This document shows positions 36,951-45,631 of a stretch of DNA of 64,000 bases, in pieces (position 1 is the first letter of the stretch; each line of letters opens with the position of its first letter). Location: contig JAENWT010000001.1 in the NCBI GenBank assembly GCA_016650125.1, positions 62,001 to 126,000 on the forward strand, written 5' to 3'. The position numbers and the translations under genes are program-made. The notes under the pieces were generated by a model. The model saw only the letters and a program-made list of their open reading frames with translations, ran no database searches and had not been told where the DNA came from. Origin of the DNA: Thermoleophilia bacterium. GTDB taxonomy: Bacteria > Actinomycetota > Thermoleophilia > Solirubrobacterales > 70-9.

Positions 36951-38661
36951 TCCTGACCCGATCACGGTCGCAGTCATTTCGAGCGCGCTCAAGGCGACCT
37001 CGTCCGAGATGTCGGAAGCCCTGAGGCGCAGTTCGCACTCACCGATCATCCGGGAGATGCTGGATTACTCGTGCGCTCTGTTCACCGGCGAGGGCGAGAC
37101 GGTCGCCCAGGATGATCTGATCCCGGCATTCCTCGGGACGATGGCTTCGACCTTGCCATGGGTCATCGGTTCGGTTGAGCCCGGCGACATCAATGAAGGG
37201 GACGCGTTCATGGCGAACGACCCTTACATGGGTGGAACCCATACCCCTGACATCCAGGTCCACGTGCCGGTGGTGATGGACGGTCGGGTCGTCGCCTGGA
37301 GCGGGAACATCGCCCATCACAGCGACGTCGGCGGAACCAACCCGGGCACCGAGGGTTTCGCCAACCAGTCGATCTTCGAAGAAGGTCTTCGCATCCCGCC
37401 GATCCGCCTGATGAAGGACGGGGTCGTCAATGACGACGTGCTCAACCTGATCAAGAACAACATCCGTGACCCCGAATCGACCGCAGGCGACCTCAGGGCA
37501 CAGCTCGCCTCGGCCCGCCTCGGCCAGCGCCGGATGATCGAACTGATCGAGAGTTATGGGGTCGACCTCGTCGCCGCCGCGATGGAAACTTCTCTCGACC
37601 AGTCGGAGGCCCGCATCCGTGCGGCGATCTCGGAGGCGGCGGACGGATCGGCTTCAGCCGAAGGCTGGCTAGACGATGACGGCCTGGGTTCCGATCCGGT
37701 CAAGATCGCCGTGAAAGTCGACGTCGCCGGCGATGGCGTCAAGGTCGATCTGACCGGCACCGATGACCAGATGGCGGGCGGACTCAACATGGCCGAAACC
37801 GCGTCGCGTGCGGCGATCATCTTCGCCGTCAAGGCAATCTTCGATCCATCCGGTCCGCACGACGGCGGTGTGATCCGTGCGGTCGAGGCGTACCTGCCCA
37901 AGGGTTCGATGGTCAATCCGGAGTTCCCGGCGGCACTCAGCCTGCGGCATCTCGGCGTACAGCGCCTGGCCGACACCCTGATCAACGCTTTCGGAAAGAT
38001 GTACCCGGACCAGGCCACGGCGGGATCATTCGTCGGATTCACCAGTCTCGCGGCGGCTCTTCGTCATCCGCGGGTCGGCACCGAGGTGATCATCCAGGAC
38101 GACCTCGGCGGTGGTATGGGCGGCCATTCCGAGGGGGACGGCCTTGACGCCGTTGACGTCTACCTGGGCAATGTCCAGATGCTCCCGGCCGAGATCTGCG
38201 AACTCCAGTACCCGGTCCGGATCGTCGCGACCGAACTCGTTTCCGACTCGGGCGGCCCGGGACAGTTTCGTGGCGGCCTCGGCCTGAGGCGGGTCTACGA
38301 ATTCCTGGACGACGCCGACGGGGTCTTCTACTCGGAACAGACCCGCGACCAGTTCGCTCCGTTTGGTATTGGCGGGGGCGAGCCCGGCACAGCCGCGACA
38401 CTCGTCGTGGAACGGGTCAACGGCAAGGTCGAATCGCTCAGCAAACAGCGGCTGCAGCTCGTCGCTGGCGACCGGATCATCAGCACGACCTCGGGCGGAG
38501 GCGGTTACGGCGACCCGCGCCGCCGCGAACGCTCGGCGGTTTCCCGCGATCTGCGGGAAGGCAAGATCACTGCCCGTGTCGCGCGGGACGTTTACGGATT
38601 GGATCTGTCTTCGGCAGGCCGGAAGTCCGGCTCTCCGAGCGGAATCAGGGCCAATGCCTGA
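36940..38661 (+). CDS. hyuB: Hydantoinase/oxoprolinase subunit B
   Basis: 573 residues. Typical HyuB features are 'HSPIIREMLDYSCALF', 'ANDPYMGGTHTPDIQVH', 'NIAHHSDVGGTNPG' with clustered histidines that hold the metal site, and 'GGGGYGDPRRR' near the end. It provides the hydrolytic half of the ATP-dependent cyclic-amide hydrolase with HyuA. ATG 36940 follows AAGGAGGG inside hyuA. Confidence 0.93.
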   Translation: MSSSPDPITVAVISSALKATSSEMSEALRRSSHSPIIREMLDYSCALFTGEGETVAQDDLIPAFLGTMASTLPWVIGSVEPGDINEGDAFMANDPYMGGTHTPDIQVHVPVVMDGRVVAWSGNIAHHSDVGGTNPGTEGFANQSIFEEGLRIPPIRLMKDGVVNDDVLNLIKNNIRDPESTAGDLRAQLASARLGQRRMIELIESYGVDLVAAAMETSLDQSEARIRAAISEAADGSASAEGWLDDDGLGSDPVKIAVKVDVAGDGVKVDLTGTDDQMAGGLNMAETASRAAIIFAVKAIFDPSGPHDGGVIRAVEAYLPKGSMVNPEFPAALSLRHLGVQRLADTLINAFGKMYPDQATAGSFVGFTSLAAALRHPRVGTEVIIQDDLGGGMGGHSEGDGLDAVDVYLGNVQMLPAEICELQYPVRIVATELVSDSGGPGQFRGGLGLRRVYEFLDDADGVFYSEQTRDQFAPFGIGGGEPGTAATLVVERVNGKVESLSKQRLQLVAGDRIISTTSGGGGYGDPRRRERSAVSRDLREGKITARVARDVYGLDLSSAGRKSGSPSGIRANA

Positions 38662-38769
38662 ACACGACTTGTCGCCTAAACCAAAACAACGTATGTCGCT
38701 TTGTCAATTGATCGAAGACTTCAGGTCGTCGAAAGTGAATTCTGGAAATCGGACAGAAAAGAGGTTTGC

Positions 38770-39993
38770 ATGAAGGGTCCACTCAAGCAAGACCAGTCCC
38801 ACCCGTTCGCCGCTGATCCAGGCATCAGTCGCGCGCAGGCAATGACCCGCAGCATGTTCCTGAAGCGGGCGGCACTTCTCGGAGTTTCGGTTTCTGCCGC
38901 AGGCTCCCTGATCGCGGCGTGCGGGGGCAGTGACTCGAACGGGTCGTCCGAGTCGACGTCGGGAACGTCCCTGGCCGAACTCGGAGAACTCGGCGGCGCA
39001 ATCCAGATCCTCACCTATGCCGGCTACGAGGGCGGAGACACGATCAAGCCCTTCCTATCGAAGAACGGGATCGATGCCAAGACGACGTTCATCAACAACC
39101 AGGATGACGTCACCACCCGCTTGCGTTCGCCTGCCGGAAGTACGGCCGATGCCGCTCAGTTGGGTGGCGCACAGGTCGACATCTACCGCAACCTCGGCGC
39201 CTTCAAGCCGCTGCAGCCGGACTGGTTCTCGAACTACGATACGGTTGAGCCGCGGTTCACCAAGCTCTTCAAGAACAAGGACGGCAGCCTGGTCTCGATG
39301 CCGTTCGTCTGGGGAAGCCTCGGCTGGAATTACAGGCCGGACCTCACCGACCCGATCGAGAGCTGGTCAGAACTCACCGAGTCCAAGTTCAAGGGCAAGA
39401 TCGCCATGATCGACGACCCGGTGTCATCCATCCAGACCGGTGCGCTCGCAATCGGTGTCGAGGAGCCGGGAAGGATGACCAAGGACGAACTCGCCAAGAC
39501 CCAGGAGTTCCTGACGAAAGTCAAAGCCAATGCCCGCACCGTCGCGGCGGGATACGGCGACATCGCCGATCTGCTGGTCGCCGGAGATGTCTGGTGCAGC
39601 TTCCAGGGCTGGAATGCCGTCCAGGCTTTCGCGGCGGACAAGGGCGGCGAAGTCCTCACCGGCTACCCCAAGGAGAAGTCGGTCGGTTTCATCGACTCGT
39701 TCGGAATTCCGAGCGAGTCCGACAATCCCCGCACGGGTACCGCGTTCATCGACGAGATGATCGGCAAGAAGATGCAGGCCTATGTCGGAAACGATCTGGT
39801 GTCAGGCGTTGTCAGGCTGGATGTCGTTCCCCAGATCAAGGGGCTCGGTGCCGAGGTGTTCGACTACAACGACTTCGACAATATTTTCGACAACCAGCTC
39901 AACTTCGCTCTCGACGCGCCGATTGAGCCAGACGGTGACATCGCCACGCACGAAGAGTGGGTCACCGCATGGGAAGACGTGAAGGCGTCCTGA
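38770..39993 (+). CDS. Polyamine-type ABC substrate-binding protein, Tat/lipoprotein
   Basis: 407 residues. The leader has 'MTRSMFLKRAALLGVSVSAAGSLIAACGG': a Tat-like start without a strict RR pair, a hydrophobic core and lipobox 'IAAC' (Cys about residue 51). The mature part follows the PotD/spermidine-binding fold: 'IQILTYAGYEGGDTI', 'MPFVWGSLGWNYRPD', 'WCSFQGWNAVQAF'. It captures a small cationic or nitrogenous compound outside the membrane. Its 3' end overlaps the first permease by 25 bases. Confidence 0.88.
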   Translation: MKGPLKQDQSHPFAADPGISRAQAMTRSMFLKRAALLGVSVSAAGSLIAACGGSDSNGSSESTSGTSLAELGELGGAIQILTYAGYEGGDTIKPFLSKNGIDAKTTFINNQDDVTTRLRSPAGSTADAAQLGGAQVDIYRNLGAFKPLQPDWFSNYDTVEPRFTKLFKNKDGSLVSMPFVWGSLGWNYRPDLTDPIESWSELTESKFKGKIAMIDDPVSSIQTGALAIGVEEPGRMTKDELAKTQEFLTKVKANARTVAAGYGDIADLLVAGDVWCSFQGWNAVQAFAADKGGEVLTGYPKEKSVGFIDSFGIPSESDNPRTGTAFIDEMIGKKMQAYVGNDLVSGVVRLDVVPQIKGLGAEVFDYNDFDNIFDNQLNFALDAPIEPDGDIATHEEWVTAWEDVKAS

Positions 39994-40862
39994 CCGCGGA
40001 CATCCGATCGCGCTTCTCGGCCATCGGGCTGGCCGCGCCGCTGGGACTGGTGCTGCTTTTTTTGCTCGTGATCCCGTTGGGAATCGGACTGTGGTACTCG
40101 TTCCGGTCCGGTTCCCTTTACGGGGTGAGCAGTTCGCTCACCACCCAGAACTACGCCGATGTCCTTGCCCGGGATACCTTCTGGAAAGCAGTCCGGACAT
40201 CGGTCGTCTTCGGTCTGGCGACCGCCGGCATCTCGGTTTTCGTCGGATTCACGATCGCGCGTTACATCCGCTTCGAGCATCGGTCGTGGGTGCGAATCGC
40301 GGTTCCCGTCGTGATGCTCGCTGTCCTCGGCGGGTACCTGGTTCGGATCTATGCCTGGCGGACGATCCTCGGCGACACCGGTGTGATCAACTCGGCCCTA
40401 ACCACGTCCGGCATCAGCGATGAGCCGCTCGGCTGGCTGCTTTTCTCGCCGACTGCCGTGATCCTGACCCTCGGCAGCATCTACGCACCGTACGCGACCC
40501 TGATCATCCTCTCGGGACTCGAAAGCGTCCGCGACGACGAAGTCGAGGCTTCACGTGATCTGGGTGCTACCCCGTTCGGGGTCTACAGGAAGGTGATCCT
40601 GCCCCTGGTGGGTCGCTCCATCCTGTTGTCGTTCTGCCTGATCTTCCTTCTTTCCGCGGCCGACTACGTGATCCCGCCGCTCGTCGGCGGACCCGATACG
40701 CAGATGGTCGGCGTGCTGATCGCCAACCAGTTCCTGGCCACCGGTGACGTGCCGATGGGTGCTGCCTACGGTTTCGTCACGCTGCTACTTCTCATCTTCG
40801 TGACCAGTCTCGTCTGGGCCGCGATGAAGATCTCCAGGCTCCTGCCGAAGGTGGCTCGCTGA
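39969..40862 (+). CDS. ABC permease, PotB-like
   Basis: 297 residues, six membrane segments, and the EAA loop 'DDEVEASRDLGATPFGVYRKVILPL' that docks on the ATPase. Matches PotB-type inner membrane subunits. ATG 39969 is inside the binding-protein gene. The next permease starts at the last base of this stop. Confidence 0.88.
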   Translation: MGRREGVLTADIRSRFSAIGLAAPLGLVLLFLLVIPLGIGLWYSFRSGSLYGVSSSLTTQNYADVLARDTFWKAVRTSVVFGLATAGISVFVGFTIARYIRFEHRSWVRIAVPVVMLAVLGGYLVRIYAWRTILGDTGVINSALTTSGISDEPLGWLLFSPTAVILTLGSIYAPYATLIILSGLESVRDDEVEASRDLGATPFGVYRKVILPLVGRSILLSFCLIFLLSAADYVIPPLVGGPDTQMVGVLIANQFLATGDVPMGAAYGFVTLLLLIFVTSLVWAAMKISRLLPKVAR

Positions 40863-41719
40863 TGGCCGTGATCGGGAGGCTCAGCGGTCGGACGATCTTT
40901 GTCGCATGCCTCTTTTACCTGATCCTGCCGGTGGTGGTCGTGATCGTTTTTTCGTTCCAGGACGCGAGCCGGACCGGACTGCCATTCGAGGGTCCTTCGC
41001 TCCGCTGGTTCGAACTCATCCTCAAAGATTCGGCCTTCCGGTCGGCCCTCACGGCCACCCTGCTCGTCGCCGCGACCTCGGCGATCACCTCCTCCGTCAT
41101 CGCGTTCCTTGGTGCGCTCGCCGCATCACGGGGAAAGTTGCCCTACCCCGGATTTCTCCGCGGTGCGGGGTTGCTTCCCCTCATAGTGCCGCCGGTCTTC
41201 ATCGGCTTCGCTCTACTTCTGACTTTTGGTGAGATCGGGCTGACCCCTTCCCTTTTTACGGTGTACCTCGCGCACGTCCTCGTCACGGTGCCCCTGGCCT
41301 GGGCGGTCATGCTGGCCCGGTTCAGCGGATTCGACTTTTCTGTGGAGGAGGCGGCAAGGGATCTCGGTGCCGGTCGGCTCAAGGTCCTCAGTCGGGTGAC
41401 GCTGCCGTTGACCTGGCGGTCGATCATGGGAGCGACCCTCATCTCATTCGCCTTCTCTGTGGACGAGTTCGTAGTCACTAACTTCGTCGTCGGCGCCGAC
41501 AACACGCTGCCCGTGATGATCTTCAGTCGCCTTCGTCGCAGCATCGATCCGTCGATCAACGCGATCGCGACCCTCCTCCTCCTGACCGCGGTCCTCGCGG
41601 GAATCATCGCCTGGCTTCTGCTTCGGAATGATCCCGGGAAAGGTGCCGCCGATCCAGACATCGAGGTGCCGGCGATTGCCGGAATAGCCCATACAGCCCC
41701 AGGCAAGGAGCAGCGTTGA
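40862..41719 (+). CDS. ABC permease, PotC-like
   Basis: 285 residues with six membrane segments and the EAA loop 'SVEEAARDLGAGRLKVLSRVTLPL'-type sequence near residue 160. The motif 'ISFAFSVDEFVVTNFVVG' is characteristic of PotC. It pairs with the preceding permease and its stop overlaps the ATPase start (TTGA). Confidence 0.88.
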   Translation: MAVIGRLSGRTIFVACLFYLILPVVVVIVFSFQDASRTGLPFEGPSLRWFELILKDSAFRSALTATLLVAATSAITSSVIAFLGALAASRGKLPYPGFLRGAGLLPLIVPPVFIGFALLLTFGEIGLTPSLFTVYLAHVLVTVPLAWAVMLARFSGFDFSVEEAARDLGAGRLKVLSRVTLPLTWRSIMGATLISFAFSVDEFVVTNFVVGADNTLPVMIFSRLRRSIDPSINAIATLLLLTAVLAGIIAWLLLRNDPGKGAADPDIEVPAIAGIAHTAPGKEQR

Positions 41720-42795
41720 CCGAGAAGACCTCAGGCGAACCGATCGTCAGACTCGAGGGAATCCACCGATCCTTCGGTGGTGTGAAGGCAGTGGACGGAG
41801 TGGACCTCGACGTCGCCCGTGGTGAGTTTCTCGCCTTTCTCGGTCCGAGCGGCTGCGGTAAGACGACACTTCTCCGGATCATCGCCGGTTTTGAGTCTGC
41901 CGACCAGGGTCGGGTGGTCGTTGCCGGCGAGGACGTCAGCAAGCTCCCCCCGGAGCGGAGACCGCTCAACATGGTCTTCCAGCGATACGCGCTATTCCCC
42001 CACCTTGCGGTGGAGGAGAATGTCGCCTTCGGCCTGAAGCTCGCGAAGCGGCCGAAAGCGGAGATTCGGAACCGTGTCGCGGAGCTACTTGAACTCGTCC
42101 AGCTGAGCCACTGCGCCAAGCGCCGTCCGCAGCAGATAAGTGGTGGCCAAGCCCAGCGGGTCGCCCTCGCCCGCGCCCTTGCCCGGGCGCCGGAAGTGCT
42201 GCTCCTCGATGAACCGCTGACCGCGCTTGACCGTGCCGTCAGGAAAGATCTCCAGGAACAGCTGAAGACGATCCAGCGTGAGGTCGGGACGACCTTCATT
42301 TATGTGACCCATGATCAGGAAGAGGCGATGGCCATGTCGACCCGTATCGCTCTCATGAATGAAGGGCGCATAGATCAGCTTGCCGCCCCCAACGAGCTTT
42401 ATCGGCAGCCGTCGTCGAGTTTCGCGGCTTCGTTCGTGGGCGACGCCAACATCCTCACATGCGCCGTAACGCGGAACGGCTCCGATCCCGGTTTCCGGTG
42501 GAAGGAAATGTCACTGGAGGGACCGGTGATCAGCCCTTCGGATTCTCGAACGGCGATCGGCCTGATGGTCCGGCCTGAGGATGTGACACTTTCGCCGGCG
42601 GACCCCGGTTCGGTCCGGGCGATTACAGGCACGGTAACTTCGAGCACCTTCCACGGCTTCTACTGGATGCATGAACTGGACATCGAGGGCGAGCCTCTCG
42701 TCGCCCGTGAAATCTCGGAGATCCCTGGCGTCGACATCGGACAGGTGGTCGAAGTGACGATCGATGCGCGCCGGGCCGCCCTGCTACCCGACTGA
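41716..42795 (+). CDS. ABC importer ATPase, PotA-like
   Basis: 359 residues. Walker A 'GPSGCGKTTLLR', Q-loop 'VFQRYALFPHL', signature 'ISGGQAQRVALARAL', Walker B 'VLLLDEPLTALD', switch His in 'YVTHDQEEAM', then a TOBE regulatory domain with 'LMVRPEDVTLSP'. It energises the two preceding permeases. Start TTG 41716 overlaps the permease stop. In place of the usual GGQxQR the family consensus holds. Confidence 0.92.
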   Translation: MTEKTSGEPIVRLEGIHRSFGGVKAVDGVDLDVARGEFLAFLGPSGCGKTTLLRIIAGFESADQGRVVVAGEDVSKLPPERRPLNMVFQRYALFPHLAVEENVAFGLKLAKRPKAEIRNRVAELLELVQLSHCAKRRPQQISGGQAQRVALARALARAPEVLLLDEPLTALDRAVRKDLQEQLKTIQREVGTTFIYVTHDQEEAMAMSTRIALMNEGRIDQLAAPNELYRQPSSSFAASFVGDANILTCAVTRNGSDPGFRWKEMSLEGPVISPSDSRTAIGLMVRPEDVTLSPADPGSVRAITGTVTSSTFHGFYWMHELDIEGEPLVAREISEIPGVDIGQVVEVTIDARRAALLPD

Positions 42796-42815
42796 TCTGG
42801 AAAGGAAAGAACACC

Positions 42816-44036
42816 ATGAATGACAAGAACCTCTTTGAAATCCTCGAGGCGAAAGGCATTGAGAAGGAGCTGGCTTTTCCGGCCGAGGTGTATTTCCAGC
42901 GGATGGCGAACGTTCAGGAGCGGATGGCTCAGGACGGAATCGATGTGCTTTGTTGTTTCAACATCGCGAGTTCGTGTTACCTCACCGGTTACGACTCCCA
43001 CATGGCCCCCACATATCAGGTGACCCTTTTGCCGGCGAAGGGCAAGCCGATCTTCACCTGTGCCGAGCTTGAGGCCCCGGTCGTGAATCTTCATTCGGTA
43101 ACCGAGGACGTTCGGGTGTTCGATTGGACGAAAGCGTCCGATTCCGCAACGTCGCTCGGTGAACTTTTGATCGATCTCGGGTATGCGAACGACCGGATCG
43201 CGCTCGAGCTGAAAAACGATGAGAACTTCGCGATCGGCAGGGCTTGCGACGCGTTCACCTACATTCGTTTGAAGGAGCTGCTGCCCGGGGCCGAGTTTGT
43301 TGACGGGACCCGGCTCGTCCTCGAAGAACGCCTGATCAAAACCGAACAGGAACTCGGCTACATGCGCGAAGCGGGCAAGATGACTCAGGCCGCCCTGAAA
43401 GCGTCGATGGATGCCTGCCATGACGGGGTGAACGAGAACGAAATCGCGGCCGCGGCTTACAGCGCAGGAGCTACTGCCGGATCGGAGCTTATGTCGATCG
43501 ACCCGATGCTCATGACCGGACCGCGGACCGGACTTGCTCCCCACATCCCTTATCGCCGTCACGACGTGAACAGCGGCGACATCGCCTACATCGAACTGAC
43601 CGGGACCTACTGGCGCTACAACGCTCCGTCAATGCGCTCGGCGGTCATCGGCGACCCCAGCGACCGTCAGCGGGGGCTGGCCGACGCCAACCTCGAGGTC
43701 CTCGAAACCTTGATTCAGGAAGCACGACCGGGCCGCACCGGGGACGATGTGGCCCGGGTGGCCGCCCAGGTGTGGGATAAGGTCCCCGGCGTTTGGTTCC
43801 ATGGCGGATACGGCTACGCGATTGGAATGGCCTTTCAGCCGAGCTGGACCGAGCAAGCCGTCTACATCGCCGAAGGGGCGGAACGTGAGCTGGAACCGGG
43901 AATGTGTTTTCACCTGCCGATAATTTCGATGTATCCCGGAGACTTCGGCATCGGGTTCAGCGAAAGCATCGTCATCACTGAGCACGGCTGCGAATTGCTC
44001 ACCCCCGGACTCAATCGAGAACTGGCAGTCCGTTGA
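42816..44036 (+). CDS. M24-fold hydrolase, ectoine hydrolase (DoeA/EutD)-like
   Basis: 406 residues: creatinase-type N-domain (to about 165) and pita-bread C-domain. Key pieces are 'APHIPYRRHDVNSGDIAYIE', 'TYWRYNAPSMRSAVIGDP', 'YGYAIGMAFQPSWTEQ' and 'LEPGMCFHLPI', 'FGIGFSESIVITEHG'. This follows ectoine hydrolase DoeA/EutD more than metal-dependent Xaa-Pro peptidases: the paired Asp ligands of classical M24 enzymes are not present (IELTG and YNAPS instead). Such enzymes open cyclic amidines or cleave C-N bonds. Genes for the remaining ectoine pathway are absent, so the substrate may differ. AAAGGA precedes the ATG; last gene of the operon. Confidence 0.8.
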   Translation: MNDKNLFEILEAKGIEKELAFPAEVYFQRMANVQERMAQDGIDVLCCFNIASSCYLTGYDSHMAPTYQVTLLPAKGKPIFTCAELEAPVVNLHSVTEDVRVFDWTKASDSATSLGELLIDLGYANDRIALELKNDENFAIGRACDAFTYIRLKELLPGAEFVDGTRLVLEERLIKTEQELGYMREAGKMTQAALKASMDACHDGVNENEIAAAAYSAGATAGSELMSIDPMLMTGPRTGLAPHIPYRRHDVNSGDIAYIELTGTYWRYNAPSMRSAVIGDPSDRQRGLADANLEVLETLIQEARPGRTGDDVARVAAQVWDKVPGVWFHGGYGYAIGMAFQPSWTEQAVYIAEGAERELEPGMCFHLPIISMYPGDFGIGFSESIVITEHGCELLTPGLNRELAVR

Positions 44037-44086
44037 ACCTGATTTCCGAACTCCACCAAGCGGCTGTGGCCGCATGAAAGGAATGC

Positions 44087-44317
44087 ATGCCCAACATCGG
44101 ACCACTTGAAATAGCGATTGTGCTGATCATTGCCCTGGTTGTCTTTGGGCCCAAAAAACTTCCGTCTCTAGGCAGGTCAGTAGGGGAGGGACTGCGTGAA
44201 TTCAGGAGTTCGGTCTCGAGCGTGAGCCCGCAGGAGACGGCTATATCGAAATCTGACCCGTCGAATCGGTCAGAAGGTCAAACTTCGCCGCCGCGGAAGG
44301 GCTCACAGACCGTATGA
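44087..44317 (+). CDS. tatA: Twin-arginine translocase subunit TatA/E
   Basis: 76 residues: 'GPLEIAIVLIIALVVFGPKKLPSLGRSVGEGLREF', the single TM, FGPKKLP hinge and amphipathic helix of TatA, then a polar tail. AAAGGAATGC precedes the ATG. It forms the pore of the Tat system that exports folded proteins. Its 3' end overlaps the opposing secreted-protein gene by 40 bases. No tatC nearby. Confidence 0.9.
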   Translation: MPNIGPLEIAIVLIIALVVFGPKKLPSLGRSVGEGLREFRSSVSSVSPQETAISKSDPSNRSEGQTSPPRKGSQTV

Positions 44318-44667
44318 CGGACGATCGCCCGTCTTCCGTTGTCCTGGCTGCCGATGATTCCGAGCTCGTAACACTCGTTTCCGGTGCGTGGGACGTAGAT
44401 GCGCCACTTCGAGCAGTTCTTCTTGCCGCAGCCCGTGCCGTATCTTTTGGCCTTGTGACGCGGTCCCGGCTTCTGGTCGACCCGGATCGAGACGCTTCTC
44501 ACGTGTTTTGCGTAGACCGAGATCCTCACGAAATCGCCGCTCTTGGTCGGAATTGCCCTGGCGGTCTTGTAAACGACGGGTGGATTGGCCCCGGAAGCGG
44601 AAACTGAAGCGCTCAGAGCGCCCGTAAGCATTAAACCGGCAATTAGCACTGCGAAAACCCGCTTCAT
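44278..44667 (-). CDS. Secreted Cys-rich basic hypothetical protein
   Basis: 129 residues. A signal peptide (residues 1-25, MKRVFAVLIAGLMLTGALSA) precedes a small domain with four cysteines: 'GTGCGKKNCSKWRIYVPRTGN', 'ECYELGIIG' and 'HTVCEPF', presumably two disulfides. No family recognised. A truncated second copy of the C-terminal half lies at 29.3 kb. GGGAG precedes the ATG at 44667. Convergent with tatA, sharing 40 bases. Confidence 0.75.
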   Translation of the reverse strand: MKRVFAVLIAGLMLTGALSASVSASGANPPVVYKTARAIPTKSGDFVRISVYAKHVRSVSIRVDQKPGPRHKAKRYGTGCGKKNCSKWRIYVPRTGNECYELGIIGSQDNGRRAIVRHTVCEPFRGGEV

Positions 44668-44719
44668 TTCACTCCCCGCTCCTTTGAACCCGATGGATTC
44701 GTCCTGGACGCGGGCAATC

Positions 44720-45469
44720 CTAGCGGGAATCGTCGCTGGCACCGGGGGGAGTCACGCCGAGGAAGCGGTGGGCGATCGCGCCGGTCAGCAGGGCGATGAA
44801 GGAGACCCCGACCAGCAGGATCGCGATCGCGGTGATCTGGGCACCGACGGTGGTCGGTTGGTACTCGGAACCGAGGGTGGTCATCGTGGTGATCGCCCAG
44901 TAGACACTCTGCCATTCGTCGAGGTGCTGGTGACCCTTCTCGAAGGCCCTGAAGATGGTTCCACCCGCGACCGCGATCAGCAGAGTCATTAGCGCGGCGT
45001 ACCCCAGACCCTTGTCAGAGAAGGCCCGGCCTGAAAGCTGCGCGAGCTTCAGCAGCCTCAGCAGCCTCAGCAGGCGGATCGCCCGGAATGCCTGAAGGCT
45101 CGCCGGCAGCACCGGGGGAGTCAGGAAGACCACGATCAGCTCAACTGGATGATGTTTCAGGTACTTCTTACGGTCGGGTACGAAGATCAGCATCAGAACC
45201 AGTTCCAGAGCGAAAACGAGATATGTGCCCCAGTTGAGGATCTGGGCGATGACCTCGAGCGTGCCGCCGACGTGGGCCTCGGTCAGCGCGACACTGGGCA
45301 GCGTCAGCGCGGCAGCAATCATCAAAGGCGTGTTCAGGAGCTGTTCAGCCCTGATCGCGCGCGGGCCTTCAACGCCGTTCTCGGGAACGGTACCTCCGGT
45401 TATCTCGGAGTGGAATTCCTCGCGGAAGGGGTGTTCCTTCGGATGCTCATCGGGGGTTTCGTCGGCCAT
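44720..45469 (-). CDS. Voltage-gated-like ion channel with atypical filter
   Basis: 249 residues: cytoplasmic N-terminus, S1-S3 hydrophobic segments, an arginine-rich S4 'RAIRLLRLLRLLKLAQL', S5, pore helix and S6. The filter reads 'TTMTTLGSEYQPTT', where K+ channels have TVGYGD; the glycine is kept but Y-G-D is replaced by S-E-Y. Ion selectivity is thus uncertain. The C-terminus is short with no regulatory RCK domain. Start ATG 45469 is preferred to a longer reading. Confidence 0.82.
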   Translation of the reverse strand: MADETPDEHPKEHPFREEFHSEITGGTVPENGVEGPRAIRAEQLLNTPLMIAAALTLPSVALTEAHVGGTLEVIAQILNWGTYLVFALELVLMLIFVPDRKKYLKHHPVELIVVFLTPPVLPASLQAFRAIRLLRLLRLLKLAQLSGRAFSDKGLGYAALMTLLIAVAGGTIFRAFEKGHQHLDEWQSVYWAITTMTTLGSEYQPTTVGAQITAIAILLVGVSFIALLTGAIAHRFLGVTPPGASDDSR

Positions 45470-45614
45470 CCAGCAGACTTTCGACGCCAACCCGCGGGAG
45501 CCTGTCGCCGCAACGCAGCCACCACCGACGTTCTGGGTCGGTTTCACTTCGAAGGTGAGATCGAAACCGACCCAGAATGGAATTCCTGTCTGATTGGACT
45601 AATGATAAGTAATT

Positions 45615-45631
45615 TGCTAAACTAATTAGCA
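45615..45631. promoter_or_regulatory. MarR-type operator dyad
   Basis: TGCTAA-ACTAA-TTAGCA, a 6-bp inverted repeat directly against and including the first base of the MarR start codon, in an AT-rich patch. A likely autoregulatory site. Confidence 0.55.
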
